Assembly (NCBI GenBank): GCA_903813345.2
Contig: CAIIXF020000005.1
Coordinates: 37,883,375-37,947,374, forward strand
Length of the DNA: 64,000 bases
Direction of reading: 5' to 3'
Source: Owenia fusiformis
Lineage: Eukaryota; Annelida; Polychaeta; Sabellida; Oweniidae
In this document: piece after piece, positions 55,401 through 64,000 of the stretch
Layout of the letters: each line of letters starts with the position of its first letter
Numbering within the stretch: the stretch's first letter is position 1
Program-made: the position numbers and the translations under genes
The notes under the pieces: model-generated
What the model was told of the DNA's origin: nothing
The model's database searches: none
The model's input: the letters and a program-made list of their open reading frames with translations, nothing else

Positions 55401-58400
55401 AACAGATGATTGAACTGATGAAATCACAGGCGGAGAGACAGAAAGAACAGGACGAGAAACAACAGGAGCTTCTCAAACAAATCGAAGAACTGAAACAGTC
55501 AAAGAGCCAGGACCAACTCCAGTGTTTGCTTGGCACCACAGAAAAAGAAACTGACACCATTTGCAAGACACCAACGAATTCGGAGAAAGGGGGAGATGTG
55601 AGATCAAGTGATCGTTGTTGTACTATTAAGGTCACTGGTCTGAAGTCGACTACAACCCAAGACACTGTGAAAATGTTCTTTGCGAGCAAAAAGCGAACTG
55701 GGGCTAAGGCGGCAAATGTGAAGTATCAGAAGGGAGATTGTGTTGCCTACATATCATATGATAACCAAACAGGTATGTTAATATCATTTTATTTCTAAGT
55801 TCTCAAAACAACTTTTCATCACTTAAATAAATCTTAAACTTTTATATTATTATATGTACAATAAATTGTAAAATAAATTCAAATGTATTCTCTGTTATAA
55901 ATGAGGCATTGTATATTTACAATACAATACAATTGTATTTTTACAATACAATACAACGCCACAATGCGTCGCTAGCTAGAAGGATTGAAGTTAAACAATT
56001 CCGTTTCTAGTGTGTCAGTTTGTCTTAGTACGTTGTCATTTGTTCTGGTTGCAGAACGTGAGGAATAACATATCATTTTGAGCATGCACTAAGTTCTAGA
56101 TTAATTTTGATACTACTTGTAGGGTCCAATATTTACATATACCGCATTGTGTCTTGTTAATGTTAAGACAGGCTAGTGCTACAGTTGGCAGTTTGTAGCT
56201 AGGGAGTTGGATTAATATTCCCTTCATTTGGCTAATCCAACATGTAAGCCCAGCAAAATTTCAAACGGTATAATATACATTCTGATATGTGATTAGTTCT
56301 AGACACCGTCTTGGAAAAGCATGCTCAGAAAAGGTTCGTTCTTGATAACAATACATTAGACTTAATTGAAGTTAAAGCTAATGCCCCAACTGAGAACGAT
56401 GAAGATTCCGAAATGAGCTTCGGAGGGGATGCCACTCCAATGCAGCTGACATATATGATTAAGGCCATCGGTTTGGATCCCAAAACTACCAATGATACTG
56501 TGAAAATGTTCTTTGGGAGCAAAAAGCGAACTGGTGCTAAAGCGTCAAATGTGAAGTATCAGAAGGGAGATTGTGTTGCCTACATATCATACGATAACCA
56601 AACAGGTATGTAGTTTCCCAAATTGAATCTGATCAACAATACAATTTAAATTCATTTTCTTCAGGATTAATTATAATTCAGATCACATTCCGAATCATTC
56701 GCTGTGCAATCAAATTGAAATATTTACTGGCCTAGACTATTCTACTATACGACCTTAATTATATTCTGTTAAATTGTGATCAGATTTAGACACGGTAATG
56801 GAGAAGTATACAAGCAAACGTTTCGTTCTGGATAAACGCACATTGCAATTGATCAATGTGACCAGTGATCAAGAAAGTGATGCAGAAGATAGCGATAGAA
56901 GCATCGAAGTTGATGTTGAACCAAAAAAACCTACGCATACAATTAAAGTTACCGGTCTGAAGGCAGAAACAACACGTGACACTGTTGACATGTTCTTTGA
57001 AAATAGTAAAAGGACTGGGGCTGAAGCAAAGAATGTGGAGTACGAGGAAGGAGATTGTGTTGCCTTCATATCATATGATAACCAAACAGGTAAGTTAAGA
57101 TTCGTTGATTTTCAGTGTTTTAAAGCTCAGTCAATGACTTAGATATTTAGCTTTGCCTCATCCTCGGTTTGTTTATGTGTTAGATTTCTTTTTATAACCA
57201 ATCACACCTACTCAATACAGGATGTAATACAGTCCTGTGTTTACATTGAATTTGTAGATTTAGACAACGTCCTGCGACGACATGCTCAAAAAGCACTCAA
57301 GCTTGAAGGAAAGACATTAGAATTAAAGGAAGCAAAGGTGGAAAAAGAAGTTGAGGATGATAAAGATGCAGATTATGTAAATCCATATGAGGTAAAAAAC
57401 AAGTTTAGAAAACACAAGAAAAATCTTTAAAAAAGGAACATGTCATAAATAAGCAAAAATCAGCATCCAGATCCTTGCAAATTACCACACAATTTAAGTA
57501 TATTTGTGTTGGTACATATTACTTTTCATTCTAGGTGATTATTGGAGGTATAGACCTGGAGATAATGACACAGGATGCTATAACTATGTTCCTTACTTGG
57601 GCTTCAGGAGACAATGAGATCAAACAAATTCTCCAATGTACAAAGGAACGCCACATTCTTGTCCAATTCAAGGATATTATAGGTGCAGTATGTTATAGTA
57701 GTAGATGTCAGTAGAGATAAAGTCTTCATTATTTGACTTTATGATAGTGTGTGCTTCAAAAACTAAACATAGTAAACATTTTGCATTGAAACGAAGCTGG
57801 TTAATAATATTCTGAAATTATTAATGTTAATATAATTATTAAGATTATGGTTTGATGACGAGGAACATATCACGGAGACGCTTAGAAGATGTTCTGTTAC
57901 AACTCCAGCCTGTCCCGATAACATCCACTATACAGGTAAGAACTACATAACACAGTGATAGCTGAACATTATGAATTTCTATATAGTACCCCACACACAT
58001 TTTTATTGCCTACATATACTTTGATGACTACAGTAAAAAAGAAAAGGTTTACTCATGAAATGTTGCATACATTAATTTGAAATAATTTATGGCGCTGCCT
58101 AAAACTCTTTTTTACCTAAATAAAGCTTTTGCGACAATATGTAGCAAATTGAATCATGTTTAAACGCAAGACACACCCACTCCTAATACATATTAGATAA
58201 TCAGAATATAAAAAACGATCCTATTGCAGATTTCATTCATACAGAATTCACAATATGCTAGAGAACCCGTTTGTCTGTCTATGTCAATAATCTGCAAAAG
58301 GCTAAAAAGCCCATTACAGCAGATTATTTGCTAAAAATTGGTCCTATATGCATGTCATTTGTGTGTTTTAGATTCGCAGGTTACCAGGCAACGTCAGTCA

Positions 58401-61400
58401 AGATATGCTACAGTTTTATTTTGAGCATCCAAAAAGTGGGGGAGGAGACATCAAAGAAGATGGAATAGAATTGCACCAGGATGAAGATTATGCACTGGTG
58501 ACATTTTGTGATCACAAAGGTATTTTTGATTATACGTTGTAGTGCTTTGTACTATTAATGTTCTGCTAAGCAATATCTGAAAATGTCCAGTTTTTGAGGA
58601 ATGATTATGCATGTTTTTATTTAGTAGGGCTGTTTAGATTCTAGTTGATAAAATTGGTTCACCTACATGTGATATGTTTGACTGTAAATGCGATAGGAAT
58701 CAAAATCTTGCTAAACATTAAACACCATATGGTGAAGGGTTGAGTTGGATGGCCATCATTCCTCCAGTCGGACCCCCGTGAGCCGAGTCAAACCAAGTCA
58801 CCATGGGTACAATTTAAGAAAGAAATATATAATACTGGCAAATTAGGAGGAATTACTGAAGTATAAATAAACACTTACGATTCATCATATTGTAAAATAG
58901 TAGGGAAGTACCTGGAAGACTATCATTAATAGATTTAATAACTATTTTTACTGAATTAAACAAAGCAAATATCACGATTGGGGGGCCTCAGTTGCCTAGT
59001 ATAAAGTTCGGGCCAGTAAATGTGAGACCCTTTGCTTAGCCAGTGAGGCTTATACTATGTGTCCTATCATTTAATTGTCTTGATCATTTTTGAAATCGAA
59101 ATCATTTCAATATACCTAAATTCTCAATGAAAACAATAAATTTTCAGTTCTTAACAAAGTGATACCAAGAGAGCATAAATTAGCTGGGTGCACTCTGTCC
59201 GTTCGACCATATCAGCCACATATAGGAGTGCTGGAAGCTTCCAACGACATACAATCGTACAATATTCCAGATATAACAAAATACAAACATTCTAAGCCTA
59301 CAGGTATGTATCTTACACATTCTGATAGTTATCGCAACGTTACATATTATGTCTGAAGCAAAAAATTCCAAACTGACAAATGATACTGACATTACAATGC
59401 AGGTCATGATCTAAAGTGACAGATTTTAAATTTTTATTCAATCATTCCATAGTGCTATATATTTCAACTACATTGTACAATGATCGGGTGACACGACTCT
59501 CTATATTTCCGTGGTTATGATCATACATGAAATTAACAGATTTGGGATCTGCTTGTGTGATGAATACTACTTTCTATGCCTGGTTATAATAATGTGTCAT
59601 ATACTGCCCACTATGATTATTTGATTTGGTTTTATTGATTTAAGAAATGTTTTAAGGAAATTATTTTTGGAGAACGATCCCTAATAGGTCCTATATAGGT
59701 CATAATAGGTCCCATACCAATATACGTTTCGACCAACCGTTTGGCCGTCACCTCCTTTGTAACTTGATGCAAGGTTATCACGTGATATATTTCTCTTACA
59801 GGTGCTGACAAAACTAGAACTATAGAAGTCAGAGGTTCAGATCTTGATGAGGAGAAATTGAGTCTTTTCTTCAGTAACAAGAAACATTCTGGTGGAGATG
59901 ACACTGCTGAAGTACAAGTGAAGTCCCCTAAAATAGCACTCATAACATATGACGATCATAAAGGTAGTGAGAAAACGTGTATCCACAAAAATTTTAGACA
60001 CAAATTTATAGTCCTATGTTTTTGAGATAAAATGAATTGATGTATTTTAAAATTGAACTCATTCATATCAGAGGTAATATATTCGCTGAAGGATCCGTTA
60101 TGACATGCTGTTAGTAAAAATTTATCCAGTTTATATAAAAAAATATTTCATACGTTTTTTTACAGTTGCGTCGCGAGTGCTAGGTAAACAATTGAGAGAA
60201 GTTTTTCAAACCCAGATAGAAGTCTCAGCTTCCCCTCCAAGGAAAATCTCTAAAATGGAGAAGAAATTGAACAATAATTGCATAGGCATTAAGGGAATTC
60301 CGACGTCTGCTGCCAAGGAGACAGTTCAACTATTCGTTGAGAGCATGAGCCAGCAGAGTGATCCAGAGATACATTATGGTTATGAGCCTGGGAGAGCATT
60401 GGTGAAATTTCAAGAGCCAATAGGTAAAGAACATATGAATCGCTCATGTAGTAATGCCCTGGTCACATTTGCACCGATTTTTACTACGGCGCCCGGCCGA
60501 TTGAGTATATTGTTCAGAATTGAATGTTGAACAAAAAACTCAATCGGGCGGGCGCCGGCCGATGGATTGGAGCAAATGTGACCAGGGCATCAGCTAGGCT
60601 CTAACGTTTTCTAGGGTATTTCATTGAAACTTGAGAGTATAAACTTAAAGTATGCATTATTACATATGGTTACTAGATAGGTATTCGTTTCAGATGATTT
60701 TGAGCCGCTGGGGAATTTCACTAGGAAAAGGAAACTAGAAAATTGTGTTCTGAGTCTGGAGAAAATCTTTGAGTCCAATGCTATCCAGGTGTACAACGTA
60801 AATGAGAGAACCACAGAAGACTGTCTCGAGTTGTATTTCTCTTGTCCTAAATGGAGCAGAGGGGGCGATGTGGAGAAAATTGATTTGAAGAAAACTGAGC
60901 AACTTGCTATTGTCTACTTCATGGATTACAAAGGTAAATATTGAGTTAGTGAAATAATTTTCATAAAACCGTTAATCACGTTAGATAAATAGTTATGAGG
61001 TACTATATCTAGTTCTTAGTTAATCTTGTTCTTTTGTTCATATTTTCAGTCGTAGCCCAAGTGACAAGAAAGCAAACACATACTTTGAATGGTAGCAAAA
61101 TGACAGTGAGAGTCTATCACGCTTTCCTTGGTCCAGTTGATAAGGACTTTGATACATCAACCCCCCACCTGAAGTTGCCTGAACCAATTGTCATTGCAAT
61201 TGATCCAATGTGTGAAACATTTCTCAACAAGTACAACGTTCACTTAAATGGACTCCAGACAGCGATCCAACAGACCCATGGTAAGCTGAGAGCTGTACAT
61301 CAGGAGCAGCTCGAAGTAGAATGTACTTTAACAAGAGAAACGAAGGGAGCCTTTCCCCTATGCCGAACGTGGACAGAAAATATGAACAAGACTATCAAAA

Positions 61401-62903
61401 ATTACCTAGAAGCCTACAAGTGTGAATCGTTGACGGTCCTACAGGATGTTTTTGAACGAATGGACAAATTGGTAAAAGAAGCAGTGAATGATTTCAAAGA
61501 AATAATACTTGTAAGAAGGGAAAATACGGGCTACAACGTGTTTGGTACCAAAGGGAATGCAGAGGCTGCCAAGAACAAATTAAAGAGTGTTGAAAACACA
61601 ATTGTGGCGGAACTAGAAAGAGAAAGGAGCATCATATGTGAAAAGGTTAAAAATCTCAAGAGCTGGGAAACGAGATTCTTACTCATGAACAGGTTCATAG
61701 CCACCCTTAAAGAAAAATTCAAAGATTTGGAAACAAAAATAGAGTTAAGTAAAGGTCAGCGAGATACCATTATACTAAAAGGTGTACCCCAGGACTGCAC
61801 AGATTCTAAACTACACATTTACGAGCTACTAAAAACAGCTGTATGTAGATCTTCATCATTTCCTCCTGCAATATTGAACTTACACCAACAAGACCAATGT
61901 CGAAAGCATGTGATGGAGTGTTTAAAGACGAAAGGGCTTGAAGCTGTTTGGGAGGTCGAAGGAGAAGAGTTAAAAGTCTTTGGTAACTCTCAGAAAGAAT
62001 CAGACGCGGCAATTAACTTTATTGGAGGTCTTGTGGTTGAAACCAAAATACAAGTGGACAGGAAATCATCTCAGCTACTGACAAACAACGACTGGAAGCA
62101 GCTCGTTACATCACTCAGTGAAAAACACAAAGGTCTTCTTGAAATCATACCAAAAGCAAATAACACAGACGTTGCCATAGTAAGCCTGAGAGAGTTTTCA
62201 AAATCTGTCAAAGATACCCTAACAAAATATTTGGATGACAACACAATACTTACCGAAAATATACTATGTAAACGGGGTTTCATCACGCTACTTCAAAAGT
62301 ACCATAAAGACAAAATTAACAGTATTAAACAGAAAAACAAAAGTGCAAAGATCGAATTAAAATCAGACACTGCGCAGGTACTTTTGACAGCTTCTCGAAG
62401 AGAATGCCAAAGTGCCAAGATGGAAATACAGAAACTAATTGATGGTCTCCAAGAAAAACAAGTACCTGTTGACGAATCAGGAATGCCAAAGTATTTCTGT
62501 AGTGAAGAAGGTGGAAAGTTCCTGCTTGAGTTGGAGGAGAAACACAAGTGTGTGATTGGTATTGGTGGTAATGGTCCAAGTATGGGTGCAGGCGGTCATC
62601 TTGCTGCTAGAGAAACCCATGTGAATGCCAGACACAACGCCAGACACCAACGAGTCTTTGAGAGAAATCCACAACATGTAGTAGAAAGCACCTCTGTCGA
62701 TAATGATGGTTAGTAAAAAGACAAGTTTTGTCTGACAAATGATATTTTCAAAAGTATTCACTTTCTGTACTACTATTTATAAAATCTTGTTTTCAGATCT
62801 TGCTGAAGGTTTTGAGATCAGTGCAGATGCTGACTCTGACTCACTGATAGTCAATGGTGGGATAAAAATCACTTTAGTGAGAGGGCAAATCATTGATCAA
62901 AAG
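52454..62903 (+). CDS. PARP14-like: PARP14-like protein: RRM array, KH-like modules, macrodomain start (3' partial)
   Basis: Gene C. Fifteen exons read with consistent phases: 52454-52585, 54335-54946, 55349-55772, 56297-56605, 56784-57089, 57258-57391, 57535-57682, 57844-57935, 58372-58519, 59148-59303, 59802-59963, 60166-60423, 60694-60933, 61050-62708, 62797-62903. They give 1629 aa so far. Residues 1-248 are a Ser/Pro/Gln-rich disordered head, followed by a short coiled coil (about 263-304). RRM-like modules follow near 339, 440, 545, 640, 720, 825, 918 and 990, each of the type IKVTGL...VKMFF...VAYISYD. Exon 14 (1041-1593) holds KH-like modules (YNVFGTKGNAEAAKNKL, LKVFGNSQKESDAAINF). Exon 15 opens a macrodomain (NGGIKITLVRGQI). 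This order matches PARP14, which reads and writes ADP-ribose; the catalytic ART domain would lie downstream. Divergent from gene B. Weakest joins: exons 4 and 8. Confidence 0.88.
60455..60591. mobile_element. 137-bp GC-rich MITE in intron 12 of gene C
   Basis: TGCCCTGGTCACATTTGC at the left is the reverse complement of GCAAATGTGACCAGGGCA at the right, and inner GGCGCCCGGCCGATTGAGT mirrors ACTCAATCGGGCGGGCGCC. It folds into an almost continuous hairpin. Confidence 0.85.
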
Positions 62904-64000
62904 GTACGTAGACCATTAGACAGGATAATGTTAGCAATTTTAATTGTAATGCATCTGTTTAATTAATAGACAAGAGAGCTTTAACATTGCTACGATAAGG
63001 CGTAGTTCCAATTAGGATCGAAATGGAGATATACCTGCGCTTGTCAATGTACAGGAAATGTATGTTTGCAATGTTGTCAGAGGATGAACACCGCGCACAT
63101 ATAAAAGTCCCTGCCTTTAATGTTTTAAGACAAGAGTCATTTTGGTAAGTGGCAATGTTTTACATGCATTTCAAACATCTGACCGAGACAGTCAATTTCT
63201 GTTTTAGTAAATAAAAGATGCATTCGAGTGGGAAAGGGGTGTTAAATATTATTTCTTTTCACGTTAGATCATGGTTTGGAATATGTGGGGTCTATTCTTC
63301 TTATGACAGGTTTCGTCTTTATAGGTTTCTTTATCAGGTTTCTTTACAGTTTGGGGTATTAGTGCATAGAAAATGGAGACTTAAAGCTGGTAATGTTTTC
63401 ACAACGTAACCGCGAACCCAAATTCCATGAATCAGTACAGTAATGTACCGATATATAGCGCGCATGGCAAAACAAGTCTAAGGCTAATTAATATTTCAGA
63501 TACCCTATCAGCGTCAGTACGTTTCGCGTTTGGAAATGGAGATTTTTGAAGAAAATGATGTCATAAATTCTTTAGCTCCAAATATCTTACGAAACGAGAT
63601 TGTTTGAAATATGCATCATTGAAAACCAGCTATAACTATCACTAGCATATTACTCACTGCAGTGTGGTCTAAGTAACGGACTAAGTAAACACTGTAACAA
63701 AACGATTTTATACGCCAGCTTAATGTCTCCATTTTCCCGATTCTACAGTCAGATGTTAAAAATATCCTTCATTCACTTTGCTCCCTTCGGTGATTAAGTG
63801 TGCGCAGATGTTTAAAAATAAGAGAACTGGGTGTTATAGATAATTTTACTGGTTTACTTATTGACTAAATATCTAAGCACAAGTGTCAAAGGGAAAGGAC
63901 CAAAAGTTGTAATGGAACTTAGCAAGAAAAAGAAAACTCTTAGTGCATACCAGTCAAGAAAAACAAACCCCATATATCCCAAAACCATGATTTAACGTGA
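62904..64000 (+). other. Intron of gene C, no exon seen
   Basis: The exon at 62903 ends in phase 0 with AAG|GTACGT, so the macrodomain must continue in a downstream exon. I found no stretch encoding the expected NAAN motif here, so the next exon lies beyond the window. No repeat was recognised. Confidence 0.5.

Noticed and set aside
55345-55689. 114-aa minus-strand Ser/Cys-rich ORF
   Set aside because: Antisense to exon 3 of gene C, whose frame, phase and RRM motif are well supported.
57983-58003. Terminus resembling the DD44E transposon (TAGTACCCCACACAC)
   Set aside because: Only about 16 bases match and no partner end was found; too short to call a copy.

Overview
This is an AT-rich window from an animal nuclear genome. 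Genes carry GT-AG introns whose phases join cleanly, and introns and intergenic DNA are packed with DNA transposons (mariner/Tc-like, MULE-like, hAT-like, foldback) and at least one tRNA-derived SINE. Gene content and repeat style suggest a marine bilaterian invertebrate, perhaps a mollusc or other lophotrochozoan. The sequence alone does not fix the taxon. No retrotransposon reverse transcriptase, rRNA gene or CRISPR array was seen.

Layout. (1) 1-858, minus: the N-terminal exon of a nodulin-like MFS transporter that runs off the window start. (2) 3483-11020, plus: a BTB/POZ protein with one C-terminal C2H2 finger; its start codon sits in a short upstream exon, and its 5.4 kb first intron holds an apparently intact mariner whose transposase contains a small spliceosomal intron. 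(3) 11.4-17.6 kb: a field of mariner-like relics, one nested in another, ending in a broken Deltex-like gene fragment. (4) 17.7-48.1 kb, minus: two Deltex-family E3 ligase genes sharing a homologous tail (two RING fingers plus the Deltex C-terminal domain, DTC) and the same terminal intron positions, but with different heads. Gene A (21978-27985) has a TRIM head (RING, two B-boxes, coiled coil). Gene B (34945-48139) has an RRM/KH-like head, a coiled coil and a macrodomain. Their 3' flanks are a large tandem duplication with lineage-specific transposon insertions. (5) 52454 to the window end, plus: gene C, a PARP14-like gene with about eight RRM-like modules, KH-like modules and the start of a macrodomain. 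It lies head-to-head with gene B.

Genes B and C together resemble the vertebrate PARP9-DTX3L-PARP14/15 neighbourhood, whose products make, read and ubiquitylate around ADP-ribose in antiviral and DNA-damage responses. In gene B an ADP-ribose-reading macrodomain and a Deltex E3 module sit on one polypeptide. In gene A the same E3 tail is fused to a TRIM front end. These fusions, the divergent gene pair, the intron-bearing mariner and a compact DDE element with D-to-E spacing of 44 are the most interesting items. Exon joins are my reading of splice signals and frame, without transcript evidence.
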